Source: Bianquea renquensis (GTDB lineage Bacteria; Bacillota; Clostridia; Lachnospirales; Bianqueaceae). From it: a stretch of DNA of 43,009 nucleotides. Each line of letters starts with the position of its first letter. The first letter of the stretch is position 1. Shown in pieces: positions 31,915-39,932 of this stretch. Below the pieces are notes generated by a model. It had not been told where the DNA came from. It ran no database searches and saw only the letters and a program-made list of their open reading frames with translations. The stretch is taken from the NCBI RefSeq assembly GCF_014384895.1, contig NZ_JACRSQ010000026.1, forward strand, positions 1 to 43,009, given 5' to 3'. Both the position numbers and the translations under genes were made by a program.

Positions 31915-33479
31915 CACATGTTCCCTCTCTTCATCTTCAATTCCGGCTGTAACCCGAAAACCGCCCGAAAAAACTCACTGTGCTTCTGAAACATCCAGTG
32001 CTCCAATAAAAAATCCTCCCCCGCCCGGACTCGCAAGATAAAATTTCCTTCCTCCGAGCGAACGGACACTAGATCCAACTTCTGCTTATGGCTGGCATCC
32101 AGAGAATTGGCCAGCTGAATGATGGCAATCAGTTTGGCAGCCGCCACTCGATTCTTCTTCCCCAATCCCAGGTAATCCGGGTCGTCCATGGTGGGCTCTC
32201 CATTTTCATGATACCGGGCGATGATCATGATCATCGCCTGCTCCTCCTCCGTCAGCCCAATGAGTTCAGAGGATTGAATGATATAGGAAGAACACACGGC
32301 ATGATTTGTCAAGTTTATATATTTTCCCGTATCATGGAGAAGAATCGCCGTCTTCAGAAGAAGACGGTGGCGGGCACCCAATCTCTGAGAACGAGCCAGA
32401 TGATCAAAAATCATCATCGCCTTTCCATCCACATCCGCCACATGATCTCTGTCGTAATGGTATTGTTCCGCTAACACGCGGGCATAGGACAAGATCTCAT
32501 GATCTAGGTTCTCCTCCTGTTTCGTCCCGTACTGGACATTTAACTCCCACAGAATCCCATCCAGCAAGCCGGCATAGGGACAATACAGCTTTTGAGACTC
32601 GGTCATCTTCCAGAAGGTTTTCAGCAGCATCATCGTCGGAATCAGCATTTCTGCCCGCTCATATTCCAACCCATATTCATCCGCTATGGCCCTTGAAGAT
32701 TTGTACAGCATTGTCTCATATAAGGCATCAAATTGATCCCGGTCGATGGAAGCGATGTCCAAATCCGCTTCCTTTCCCGGGCAGAGCCGCCGCACCATCT
32801 CCATCTCTCCTCCGGTGGCGATGAGATAGTGGTAATTTTCTTTTACATTCTGTCGTTTCAGCTGATCGATGTGACTAATGATATATTCCTCCAGGACTTT
32901 GGGAAATTGAAGGGAATTCTCTTCGACAGAAGAAAGTAATTGCCGGATCCGAAGGGAGCCAAGCCTAATATTTTGGTTGTAGACGAGACCGCTGTCATCG
33001 TAAGCCGCGATCTGTATACTTCCCGATCCAATGTCCATGGTCAAGAGACCCGCTGCCTTCAATTTTGCATACTCTGGAATCACATGGCGTACCGCCAGCT
33101 GCGTGAGATACCGCTCTTCGGAGTTATGGAGCACCTCCAGGCCGATTCCCGTGCGGACCTGGATCTGATCCAACACATAATCGCGGTTTTTCGCCTCCCG
33201 CACCGCGCTGGTGGCAACGGCTCGAAAGACTCGAACATGATAGTCCCGCAGCAGTTGCCGGAATCCTGAGAGCACGTTGCAGATCTCATCCACCATGGCA
33301 GGGCTCAGTTTTCCAAGTGAAAAGGTGTCCCGGCCTATGGCGAGGGATTTGACCACATCCTCAAGGACCTGAAATCGGCCGCCCTCCGTCATCTGGACGA
33401 TTTTTAATTCCATAAACCCGCTTCCTACGTCGATAACCCCGGTAACAGGGACTTTTCTTGGCTTATTCATTTTGCTCAC
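31914..33479 (-). CDS. ppx: Exopolyphosphatase / guanosine pentaphosphatase (Ppx/GppA)
   Basis: A 521-residue protein of the actin-like ASKHA phosphatase fold. It has GVIDVGSGFMELKIVQM (about 14-30) and LLTMDIGSGSIQIAAYD (about 147-163), the two phosphate loops. A C-terminal HD-type domain has LLLKTAILLHDTGKYINL near 385 and IARYHENGEP near 430. It hydrolyses polyphosphate and possibly pppGpp, opposing the adjacent Ppk. The GTG at 33479 overlaps the tadA stop by 4 bases; an ATG three codons later (33470) is an alternative start. Confidence 0.93.
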   Translation of the reverse strand: MSKMNKPRKVPVTGVIDVGSGFMELKIVQMTEGGRFQVLEDVVKSLAIGRDTFSLGKLSPAMVDEICNVLSGFRQLLRDYHVRVFRAVATSAVREAKNRDYVLDQIQVRTGIGLEVLHNSEERYLTQLAVRHVIPEYAKLKAAGLLTMDIGSGSIQIAAYDDSGLVYNQNIRLGSLRIRQLLSSVEENSLQFPKVLEEYIISHIDQLKRQNVKENYHYLIATGGEMEMVRRLCPGKEADLDIASIDRDQFDALYETMLYKSSRAIADEYGLEYERAEMLIPTMMLLKTFWKMTESQKLYCPYAGLLDGILWELNVQYGTKQEENLDHEILSYARVLAEQYHYDRDHVADVDGKAMMIFDHLARSQRLGARHRLLLKTAILLHDTGKYINLTNHAVCSSYIIQSSELIGLTEEEQAMIMIIARYHENGEPTMDDPDYLGLGKKNRVAAAKLIAIIQLANSLDASHKQKLDLVSVRSEEGNFILRVRAGEDFLLEHWMFQKHSEFFRAVFGLQPELKMKRGNM

Positions 33480-33988
33480 TCTTCCCTATGTTGTTCCGTC
33501 TGTTCTTTTGAATGCCGCTGACGAAGTGCAGCAAAAAAGCTCTTCATCATCTGCATACTTTCCATCTCCCGAACCCCATACTCCACTTCCACTTGATGAT
33601 TGAAGCTCGGTTCCTGTAAGAGATTGAGAATCGATCCGGCGCATCCCGCCTTCGGATTCATGGCGCCGATCACCGCGCGTGGAATTCTCGCCTGTACAAT
33701 GGCGCCGGCGCACATGGGACACGGCTCCAGCGTCACATAGATCGTACACTGTTCCAGCCGCCAGTCCCCCAGATAGCTCGCCGCCTCACGGATCGCGTCG
33801 ATTTCTGCATGCCGCAATGGGTTGCCTGCTGTATTGCGCAGATTATAGCCTCTTCCGATAACCGTATCTCCATGCACGATCACTGCACCGATGGGTGTCT
33901 CCTGTTGTTCATACGCAAGCTTTGCCAGAGCAAGCGCTTCATCCATATATCGCTCATCGCGGAGCTTTTGTTCCTGATCATCGCCCAT
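33476..33988 (-). CDS. tadA: tRNA-specific adenosine deaminase
   Basis: A 170-residue zinc deaminase that converts A34 to inosine in tRNA-Arg(ACG). The catalytic motifs are NPLRHAEIDAI (HAE, with the zinc-ligand His and proton-shuttle Glu) and LEPCPMCAGAI (PCxxC). MDEALALAKLAYEQQETPIGAVIV at the start is typical. The ATG at 33988 follows GAGGGAG by 7 bases; the frame is open upstream but overlaps the promoter. It heads the tadA-ppx-ppk unit. Confidence 0.95.
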   Translation of the reverse strand: MGDDQEQKLRDERYMDEALALAKLAYEQQETPIGAVIVHGDTVIGRGYNLRNTAGNPLRHAEIDAIREAASYLGDWRLEQCTIYVTLEPCPMCAGAIVQARIPRAVIGAMNPKAGCAGSILNLLQEPSFNHQVEVEYGVREMESMQMMKSFFAALRQRHSKEQTEQHREE

Positions 33989-34022
33989 ACATTTGCTCCC
34001 TCGTATCTTTTTTATTTTTCTT

Positions 34023-34051
34023 ATTCTAGCAAATAAAAGCGTGTAAATCAA
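34023..34051 (-). promoter_or_regulatory. Promoter of tadA-ppx-ppk
   Basis: Minus strand TTGATT (34046-34051), 17 bases, TAGAAT (34023-34028). Confidence 0.5.
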
Positions 34052-34112
34052 TAGCGTTTCGAATTAATTTACAGGAATGCCATTCTTATTTAACATATGG
34101 CTTGCCCGCTGT

Positions 34113-34646
34113 CTATGCGCCGAACAGTATGTAAGTCAAGACCACCGAAGCGGCAATACCTGCTAGATTGGAAACGATAGCTCCAGATAGTGTATACCGG
34201 GTATCCTTTACCTTGATCACCATAAAATAAACCGACATCGTATACAGGATCGTCTCCGTTGAGCCTATCATAATCGATGTCATGCGTCCTTCCAGGGAAT
34301 CCGGGCCAAACACCTTAAATAAATCCAGAATCAGCCCTGTCGCCGCCGACGAGGAGACGAATTTTGTCAGGGCTATGGGGATCAGCGACGGCGGGAAATG
34401 CACCCATTCACTGAAAGGGCTCAAAACCATGGTAATAAGCTCGAGAGCCCCGGATGCCCGCAAAATTCCCACCGCCACCACCAATCCCAAAAAGGTCGGC
34501 AATATTTTCACGACGACTTGAAACCCATCCATAACCCCTTCCAAAAAGCTTTCAAATACATTGACACGCTTTGCCAATCCATAGGTAATAATTCCAACGA
34601 AGATGAGAGGAATCATTAAGTCCGATATCATATTAATCACTCGCAT
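34113..34646 (-). CDS. spmB: Spore maturation protein B
   Basis: A 177-residue membrane protein of the nucleoside-transporter-gate-like (SpmA/SpmB) family. It has ISDLMIPLIFVGIITYGLAKRVNVFESFLEGV at the start (about 6-37), VKILPTFLGLVVAVGILRASGAL near 45, and SSAATGLILDLFKVFGPDS near 95. SpmA and SpmB together promote spore core dehydration during sporulation. The ATG at 34646 has GGAGGG upstream and lies 10 bases after the spmA stop. Confidence 0.94.
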   Translation of the reverse strand: MRVINMISDLMIPLIFVGIITYGLAKRVNVFESFLEGVMDGFQVVVKILPTFLGLVVAVGILRASGALELITMVLSPFSEWVHFPPSLIPIALTKFVSSSAATGLILDLFKVFGPDSLEGRMTSIMIGSTETILYTMSVYFMVIKVKDTRYTLSGAIVSNLAGIAASVVLTYILFGA

Positions 34647-34656
34647 CGTATCCCTC

Positions 34657-35235
34657 CTACCGGACAACCCGTTCCATAATTTTTGCAAATGCGACGCCCA
34701 CCAGAGTGGAAATCAGCGTGGCCAGGATCGCCGGACCCACGATTTCCGATGGATTGGCAGAGCCGTACTGCGCCCGATAAGCCAACATATTGATCGGAAT
34801 CAGCTGCAGGGACGACATATTCACAATCATAAATGTACACATAGCTTTGCTGGCTCTTTGCTTATCAGGATTCAGCGTCTGGAGACTTTTCATCGCTTCC
34901 AGCCCGGGAGGCGTAGCCGCCCAGCCCAGTCCAAGAAGATTGGCGATAAAATTCGTTGCGATATGCTTCTGTGCGGGATGGTCATCCGGCACATCCGGAA
35001 ACAGCCAGCGGAGCAACGGCTTCATTTTCTTTGCCAATCCATCCATCATACCGGCATCCTCACCGATTCGCATCAGCCCCGTCCACAGAGAGATGACACC
35101 TAAAAGTGTCAACCCTAGGGTGATTGCCTCCTTTGAGGAAGTAATCGCAGCCGTCCCAACTTCGCCTATATTGCCTGTAAACGCGGCAACAATAACACTA
35201 AGCAAAATCATCCCCGACCATATCTTGTTCAACAT
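34657..35235 (-). CDS. spmA: Spore maturation protein A
   Basis: A 192-residue membrane protein, partner of SpmB. It starts MLNKIWSGMILLSVIVAAFTGN. The segment GVISLWTGLMRIGEDAGMMDGLAKKMKPLLRWLFPDVP (about 45-82) and HIATNFIANLLGLGWAATPPGLEAM (about 90-114) are characteristic. In Bacillus subtilis spmAB is transcribed in the mother cell by sigma-E, and the upstream sequence here has a fitting promoter. GAGGTG precedes the ATG. Confidence 0.95.
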   Translation of the reverse strand: MLNKIWSGMILLSVIVAAFTGNIGEVGTAAITSSKEAITLGLTLLGVISLWTGLMRIGEDAGMMDGLAKKMKPLLRWLFPDVPDDHPAQKHIATNFIANLLGLGWAATPPGLEAMKSLQTLNPDKQRASKAMCTFMIVNMSSLQLIPINMLAYRAQYGSANPSEIVGPAILATLISTLVGVAFAKIMERVVR

Positions 35236-35265
35236 TAAGGCACCTCTTCAACACGTTCTTTTCCC

Positions 35266-35293
35266 ATTATATGAAAGAGTCGAGAGGATTATT
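35266..35293 (-). promoter_or_regulatory. Sigma-E type promoter of spmAB
   Basis: Minus strand AATAAT (35288-35293), 14 bases, CATATAAT (35266-35273), close to the sigma-E pattern ATATT-N14/15-CATACAAT. The assignment is strengthened by the known sigma-E control of spmAB. Confidence 0.55.
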
Positions 35294-35324
35294 TGCTTTT
35301 CCAGGTAGGAATGGTGGTCAAATT

Positions 35325-35353
35325 TTCGTCGAAAGAAATTCCAATTTGTCGAA
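35325..35353 (+). promoter_or_regulatory. Spo0A box and near-box upstream of abrB
   Basis: TTTGTCGAA (35345-35353) matches the 0A box TGTCGAA exactly. TTCGTCGAA (35325-35333) is a one-mismatch second copy 20 bases upstream, so the two lie on the same DNA face. Confidence 0.55.
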
Positions 35354-35381
35354 TATTTTCCAGAAAAATGGAAATTATTCG

Positions 35382-35410
35382 TTGACATTTTTTGACATTT
35401 AAGATATAAT
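35382..35410 (+). promoter_or_regulatory. Perfect-consensus sigma-A promoter of abrB
   Basis: TTGACA (35382-35387), 17 bases, TATAAT (35405-35410). Both hexamers and the spacing are exact. Confidence 0.85.
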
Positions 35411-35498
35411 GACAACTGTATTCAAAACCATCAGCTGACAGTTCGCCTCACTGGTCAGTGGATGATACGATAAATGGCTTAGATAAGGAGTTGTCGAG

Positions 35499-35765
35499 AT
35501 GATGAAACCAACGGGAATTGTTCGAAAGGTTGATGAGCTAGGACGAGTTGTACTTCCCATCGAAATTCGTCGCACCTTAGGAATCGACGTAAAGGATTCA
35601 CTGGAAATTTTTGTTGATGACGGAATGATCATACTTCGCAAGTATGAACCCGCCGATATTTTTACCGGCGACCTTGAAGATTTGATCGAATTTAAAGGGC
35701 ATAAGGTGTCAAAGAAAAATATAAAGGAAATGGCAGCTCAGGCAGGATTAAAAATTGCCGACTAA
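35499..35765 (+). CDS. abrB: AbrB-family transition-state regulator
   Basis: An 88-residue DNA-binding protein. The N-terminal swapped-hairpin domain reads TGIVRKVDELGRVVLPIEIRRTLGI (5-29), nearly identical to AbrB/SpoVT, and is followed by DSLEIFVDDGMIILRKYEP. The C-terminal 35 residues are a short helical multimerisation part. AbrB proteins repress stationary-phase genes and are themselves turned down by Spo0A. AAGGAG lies 8 bases before the first ATG; a second ATG follows directly. The perfect promoter and Spo0A boxes upstream fit this role. A shared terminator follows. Confidence 0.92.
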   Translation: MMKPTGIVRKVDELGRVVLPIEIRRTLGIDVKDSLEIFVDDGMIILRKYEPADIFTGDLEDLIEFKGHKVSKKNIKEMAAQAGLKIAD

Positions 35766-35812
35766 GCTGATTTCCTTATACTGTGACGGAGAGCAAGTTG
35801 TCCTATTCACAG

Positions 35813-35865
35813 AAAAAGGGTTATCTCAAGTCGATTTTTATATCGTTCTGAGACAACCCTTTTTT
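35813..35865. terminator. Bidirectional terminator between abrB and the transaldolase gene
   Basis: AAAAAGGGTT-x-TCTCA (35813-35828) pairs with TGAGA-x-AACCCTTTTT (35849-35865), with flanking A and T runs. Confidence 0.8.
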
Positions 35866-35880
35866 ATATCGCATTTCTCT

Positions 35881-36528
35881 TTATTTGGTATATACGGAGT
35901 TCCAATCCGCCATAAATTTGTCGATTCCGGCCGTCGTCAACGGATGCTGGATCATCTGTTGAAAAACCTTGTAGGGCACTGTTGCAATATGGGCGCCAAG
36001 CTTCGCACACTCGATAACATGCATGGGGTGACGGATGCTGGCTGCGATGATCTGCGTCTCAATTTCGTGGACAGAGAAGATCTCTGCAATATCCGCGATC
36101 AACTGTAGACCATCCGTACTGATATCATCCAACCGTCCTAAAAAAGGCGATACATATGTTGCGCCTGCACGAGCCGCCAAGAGCGCCTGCGTCGAGGAAA
36201 AAATCAAGGTCACGTTCGTTTTAACTCCTTCTCTTGACAAAACGCTGACCGCCTCAAGCCCTTCTTCTGTCATGGGGATTTTGACTACCATATTGGGATG
36301 GATCTTAGCGATCTGCCGGCCCTCCTCGATCATTGCCGCCGCATCCAGGCTTATGACTTCTCCGCTGATAGGCCCATCTACGATCTGCGTGATCTCCTGG
36401 ATCACCTCAGAAAAATCTCTCCCCTCCTTCGCAATCAGGGAAGGATTCGTCGTGACGCCACAGATAAATCCCATTTTGGCCGCCTTCCGGATTTCTTCGA
36501 CGTTGGCTGTATCAATAAAAAAACGCAT
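35881..36528 (-). CDS. Transaldolase / fructose-6-phosphate aldolase family (TalC)
   Basis: A 215-residue TIM-barrel aldolase of the small MipB/TalC family. MRFFIDTANVEEIRKA and GVTTNPSLIAKEG (24-36) are diagnostic, and the Schiff-base lysine is Lys83 in MVVKIPMT. Residue Phe110 in NVTLIFSSTQA corresponds to the position that is Phe in transaldolases and Tyr in fructose-6-phosphate aldolase, which favours transaldolase activity in the pentose phosphate pathway. The ATG at 36528 has GGAGG 6 bases upstream; other ATGs upstream overlap that site. Confidence 0.92.
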   Translation of the reverse strand: MRFFIDTANVEEIRKAAKMGFICGVTTNPSLIAKEGRDFSEVIQEITQIVDGPISGEVISLDAAAMIEEGRQIAKIHPNMVVKIPMTEEGLEAVSVLSREGVKTNVTLIFSSTQALLAARAGATYVSPFLGRLDDISTDGLQLIADIAEIFSVHEIETQIIAASIRHPMHVIECAKLGAHIATVPYKVFQQMIQHPLTTAGIDKFMADWNSVYTK

Positions 36529-36567
36529 ATTCATCCTCCTCAAATGATGGATCCAATTTCTCTCCTA

Positions 36568-36595
36568 ATTATACTCCAAAATCGTCGGTTGTCAA
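36568..36595 (-). promoter_or_regulatory. Sigma-A promoter of the transaldolase gene
   Basis: Minus strand TTGACA (36590-36595), 16 bases, TATAAT (36568-36573). Confidence 0.75.
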
Positions 36596-36637
36596 ACGAT
36601 TTCTATGTGCTCTCACTTCCATACAGGCACACGCTTT

Positions 36638-36859
36638 CTATAGATCCATTCGGTCCAAAATCTCTTTTAGTGCAACCAAATCCTCTTTTGATAAGGTGAT
36701 TCCCTTTCCCATCTTCTCTCCGTCCGGTGACCATTCTCTCAGATCGTATTTGGGCGCCCGGTCATTCCAGCTGATCAAATTCAATTCTTTGCGCCATCCG
36801 CGCCCAGATTCTGTCAAGACCCCAATTTTTTCAAGAATTTCATACTTAATCTCTGCCAT
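36638..36859 (-). CDS. YdbC/PC4-like single-stranded nucleic acid-binding protein
   Basis: A 73-residue protein of the PC4/YdbC family. It begins MAEIKYEILEKIGVLTE and carries GWRKELNLISWNDRAPKYDLREW (about 21-43) and GKGITLSKEDLVALKEIL near 52. The N-terminal beta-sheet and C-terminal helix match the fold of the YdbC homodimer, which binds single-stranded DNA. The ATG at 36859 has GGAGG 5 bases upstream. Probably monocistronic. Confidence 0.9.
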   Translation of the reverse strand: MAEIKYEILEKIGVLTESGRGWRKELNLISWNDRAPKYDLREWSPDGEKMGKGITLSKEDLVALKEILDRMDL

Positions 36860-36935
36860 TGTTACCTCCACACTGCTATTTTAGCGGTAATAAAATCTCA
36901 AGCCCTCTCCTCTTCCTGTGTAAACCACAGAGGAT

Positions 36936-36977
36936 CAAAAAAGAGGATGTCAACCGACTGTGCCGCCAACATCCTCT
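36936..36977 (-). terminator. Terminator of the NfeD/SPFH unit
   Basis: AGAGGATGT (36942-36950) pairs with ACATCCTCT (36969-36977), followed by a T-run on the minus strand. Confidence 0.8.
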
Positions 36978-36990
36978 CCGCAAATTGCAA

Positions 36991-37926
36991 TTACGCGTTC
37001 GGTACATCCTCCTTGCCGACTTCCACAACGGACTTAACCAAGCCTGCCAGCCCCTGAATCTCCGACGGGATAATGATCTTCGTCGCTTTTCCATCCGCTG
37101 CTTTTGCGAATGCCTCCAGGCTCTTGATTGAAATCACACCCGTGTCCGGCTGGGACTCTTTAATCATCCGAAGTCCCTCCGCCGTAGCGTGCTGTACTTT
37201 CATGATCGCCTCCGCTTCACCTTCCGCTTCGCGAATCTGCGCTTCCTTTTTGGCTTCCGCGTGAAGAATGGCCGACTGTTTATCCGCTTCCGCCTCCAGG
37301 ATCATGGCTTCCTTCTTACCTTCCGCCACAAGGATCTGGGATTGTTTCGTACCCTCAGCGCGAAGGATGGATTCTCGCTTCTCGCGCTCCGCCTTCATCT
37401 GCTTTTCCATCGCCTGCTGGATCTCCGCTGGCGGAATGATATTTTTCACTTCCACACGGTTGACTTTGATTCCCCATGGATCCGTTGCCTCATCCAAAAT
37501 CGTGCGCATCTTGGTGTTGATGATGTCACGGGATGTAAAAGTTTCGTCCAACTCCAAATCACCGATAATATTTCGGAGAGTCGTCGCGGACAGATTTGCG
37601 ATAGCCATCATGGGCTTCTCCACGCCGTAGGTATAGGCTTTCGGGTCTGTAATCTGGAAAAAGACTACCGTATCAATCTGAATTGTCGCATTATCCTTCG
37701 TGATAACCGGCTGTGGTGGGAAATCCGCAACCTGTTCCTTCAGGTTGACCTTGCGCGCGATTCGGTCAAAAAATGGCATCTTGAAGTGCAATCCGACGCT
37801 CCAGATTCCTTTGAACGCCCCCAGGCGTTCGATTACATATGCATTCGCCTGTGGCACGATTCTCACATTTGCCGCCACGATAATGATCAACAGCAACAGA
37901 ACACCGATAATAATATAAATTTCCAT
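36991..37926 (-). CDS. SPFH/Band 7 (stomatin/QmcA-like) membrane protein
   Basis: A 311-residue protein. An N-terminal membrane anchor (about residues 2-22) is followed by the SPFH domain with VPQANAYVIERLGAFKGIWSVGLHFKMPFFDRIARKV (about 29-65) and TLRNIIGDLELDETFTSRDIIN (about 125-146). A long Ala/Glu/Lys-rich coiled coil follows (about 180-250), then a conserved tail with IIPSEIQGLAGLVKSV. Such proteins form membrane microdomain scaffolds and usually pair with NfeD, as here 39 bases upstream. Partner proteases are not visible. Confidence 0.95.
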   Translation of the reverse strand: MEIYIIIGVLLLLIIIVAANVRIVPQANAYVIERLGAFKGIWSVGLHFKMPFFDRIARKVNLKEQVADFPPQPVITKDNATIQIDTVVFFQITDPKAYTYGVEKPMMAIANLSATTLRNIIGDLELDETFTSRDIINTKMRTILDEATDPWGIKVNRVEVKNIIPPAEIQQAMEKQMKAEREKRESILRAEGTKQSQILVAEGKKEAMILEAEADKQSAILHAEAKKEAQIREAEGEAEAIMKVQHATAEGLRMIKESQPDTGVISIKSLEAFAKAADGKATKIIIPSEIQGLAGLVKSVVEVGKEDVPNA

Positions 37927-37965
37927 GCTATATCCTCCTCTTTATTTGTCTAGCAGAGCGTACCC

Positions 37966-38415
37966 TTATTCTTCCGCCGTCTTCGCCCTGACAACCAACT
38001 TGACGCCTTCAACTCGGAGCACCTCAACAAGCGAGCCAACAGGCAGATTGACATCCGTATTCTCCACCTTGGCCGACCAGATCTGGCCATCAACCTTCAC
38101 TTGACCGGTCCCCTGGATCGGCTGAATCTCTGTGACCACCTTTCCCTCTCTGCCTGCCAGGGCATCGACGTTGGTCGCAACCTTCTTCGGTTTCAAATAT
38201 TTAACCGCCAAAGGCCTTGTGAAGGCCAGCATCAATCCAGACACTACGACGAAACACAGCCATTGCAGCCATAGTGGGCCGCCGCACATGGCAATGATCC
38301 AGGCAACCAGCGCTCCAAAGGTAAACCAGATGGAAGTCAACCCCATGGTCGCAGCTTCTGTCACGACGGTCAGGACGATAACGCCAATCCATATATAGAC
38401 CCAAATCATGTCCAC
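37966..38415 (-). CDS. NfeD family protein
   Basis: A 149-residue protein. Three hydrophobic segments (about residues 5-30, 33-50, 52-70) are followed by a soluble OB-fold domain with LAGREGKVVTEIQPIQGTGQVKVDGQIWSAK (about 87-117). This is the short NfeD1b-type partner of SPFH proteins. The GTG at 38415 has GGAG 9 bases upstream; an ATG two codons later is possible. It is the first gene of a two-gene unit with its own promoter. Confidence 0.92.
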   Translation of the reverse strand: MDMIWVYIWIGVIVLTVVTEAATMGLTSIWFTFGALVAWIIAMCGGPLWLQWLCFVVVSGLMLAFTRPLAVKYLKPKKVATNVDALAGREGKVVTEIQPIQGTGQVKVDGQIWSAKVENTDVNLPVGSLVEVLRVEGVKLVVRAKTAEE

Positions 38416-38450
38416 TCACGTTCACTCCCTTCTTTGTTAGCACTGATTCT

Positions 38451-38478
38451 ATTATACTATAGGAGGCCCGAAAGTCAA
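38451..38478 (-). promoter_or_regulatory. Sigma-A promoter of NfeD/SPFH
   Basis: Minus strand TTGACT (38473-38478), 16 bases, TATAAT (38451-38456). Confidence 0.7.
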
Positions 38479-38523
38479 GAGCTGTGGGATGGTTGGTATC
38501 GGGGTGGGATACTTGGCGGCCTT

Positions 38524-39159
38524 TCAGCTATTTTGATCTCGAAGGATCCCTTCAACCTTATGTTTGATCCTCTGCAGCGCATTGTCAATGGACTTTGAAT
38601 TTTTTCCCATTGTTATGGCAATCTGCTGATAATCCAGCCCTTCCAGGTAGTAGGTCAAAACCTTCTTTTCCATGCCGCTCAATCGCTTATCCATCTTTCT
38701 CTGCATCTCCGCCAAATCTTCCTGACCGATCAGGATCTCCTCCGGGTTGACGATCTCTTTGGCGGTTAAAAGGTCGAGTATGCTTGTCTCTTTCTCGTCC
38801 TCCTCGTTGACCGTCTTGTTCAAAGAGACATACATATTCAGCGGCGCATGTTTTTGCCGGGTTGAACTTTTCACTGCTGTGATAATCTGCCGGGTCACGC
38901 ACAGGTCCGCAAAGCTGCGGAAGGAGGTATGCTTGTCCGGCTCATAACTGCGGATCGCTTTATACAAGCCGATCATTCCCTCCTGAATCACGTCATCCCT
39001 GTCAGCGCCAATGAGAAAATAGGGTCGTGCCTTGATTCGAACGAAATCTTTGTATCGTTCCAGCAGAGTGCTCATGGCATCCGCATCCTGATGACAAGCC
39101 AGCACAATGAGCTCCTCATCTGATTTTGCTGTTAGTAGTTCCGCTTTGGATGACTGCAT
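38524..39159 (-). CDS. sigH: RNA polymerase sporulation sigma factor SigH
   Basis: A 211-residue sigma-70-family factor needed for the onset of sporulation. Region 2 reads DFVRIKARPYFLIGADRDDVIQEGMIGLYKAIRSYEP (about 38-74) with FRSFADLCVTRQIITAVKSSTRQKHAPLN (2.4) after it. Region 4 reads LSGMEKKVLTYYLEGLDYQQIAITMGKNSKSIDNALQRIKHKV (about 158-200). These match Spo0H/SigH. It lies 16 bases after rlmB, in the same order as the Bacillus cysE-cysS-mrnC-rlmB-(rae1)-sigH cluster, but rae1 (yacP) is missing. GGGAG lies 10 bases before the ATG. No clear terminator follows. Confidence 0.95.
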   Translation of the reverse strand: MQSSKAELLTAKSDEELIVLACHQDADAMSTLLERYKDFVRIKARPYFLIGADRDDVIQEGMIGLYKAIRSYEPDKHTSFRSFADLCVTRQIITAVKSSTRQKHAPLNMYVSLNKTVNEEDEKETSILDLLTAKEIVNPEEILIGQEDLAEMQRKMDKRLSGMEKKVLTYYLEGLDYQQIAITMGKNSKSIDNALQRIKHKVEGILRDQNS

Positions 39160-39175
39160 GCAGGTTATACTCCCT

Positions 39176-39928
39176 TTACTGGTTTTGATGCCAATCGCGC
39201 TGCCGCAAAGCTTCGTAGAGCAATACGGCTGTGGCCACCGATGCGTTTAATGAGCTGATAGCCCCCTTCATAGGAATTGAAACGACAAAGTCACATGTCT
39301 CCCGGACCAGGCGACTGACGCCCTCATGTTCTCCTCCGATGACTAGGGCCAGCGGCCCCGTCAGATCTCTCGCGTACATGGGGTCCCCGTCCATATCCGC
39401 ACACGCGGTCCAAATGCCTTTCTTCTTTAGCTCCTCCAGTGTCCGGGAGATATTTGTCACCTGGGCCACTGGAACATATTCCAATGCCCCCGCCGCTGTT
39501 TTGGCCACCGCCGCTGTCAGTCCCACCGCCCTGCGCTTTGAAATGATAACGCCGTGGATTCCCGCCGCATCAGCACTCCGCAGAATCGCCCCCAGGTTGT
39601 GAGGGTCCTGAATGCTCTCCAGGACTAACAAAAATGGGGGTTGCCCCTTCTTCTCTGCCAGTGCCAAAATATCAGAGACATCCGTGTAGGCGTAGGCCAG
39701 AGCCAACGCCACAACCCCCTGGTGATTCTCTCCTCCGGCCAACTGATCCAGCTTGTCCTTTCCAACCTCCCGAACCCGCACGCCTCCCTCTCTTGCCAGC
39801 GCCAGGATCTTGTTCAGCGACCCCGTGTGGGGTGGCCGCTGAACGTAAATCTGATCCAATTGATGCCCGGCGCGAAGGACCTCCATCACAGCGTTACGGC
39901 CAACGATGGTCTGGTTCATGTTCTCCAT
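39176..39928 (-). CDS. rlmB: 23S rRNA 2'-O-methyltransferase RlmB
   Basis: A 250-residue SpoU/TrmH-family enzyme that methylates the 2'-OH of G2251 in 23S rRNA. An N-terminal substrate-binding domain (TIVGRNAVMEVLRAGHQLDQIYV) is followed by the knotted SPOUT domain. Its motifs are IQDPHNLGAILRSADAAG near 105 (motif 1), LVIGGEHEGVSRL near 190 (motif 2) and SIPMKGAISSLNASVATAVLLYE near 215 (motif 3). The start is ATG 39928 with AAAGGAG 7 bases upstream, 4 bases after the mrnC stop. Confidence 0.95.
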   Translation of the reverse strand: MENMNQTIVGRNAVMEVLRAGHQLDQIYVQRPPHTGSLNKILALAREGGVRVREVGKDKLDQLAGGENHQGVVALALAYAYTDVSDILALAEKKGQPPFLLVLESIQDPHNLGAILRSADAAGIHGVIISKRRAVGLTAAVAKTAAGALEYVPVAQVTNISRTLEELKKKGIWTACADMDGDPMYARDLTGPLALVIGGEHEGVSRLVRETCDFVVSIPMKGAISSLNASVATAVLLYEALRQRDWHQNQ

Positions 39929-39932
39929 GCAT

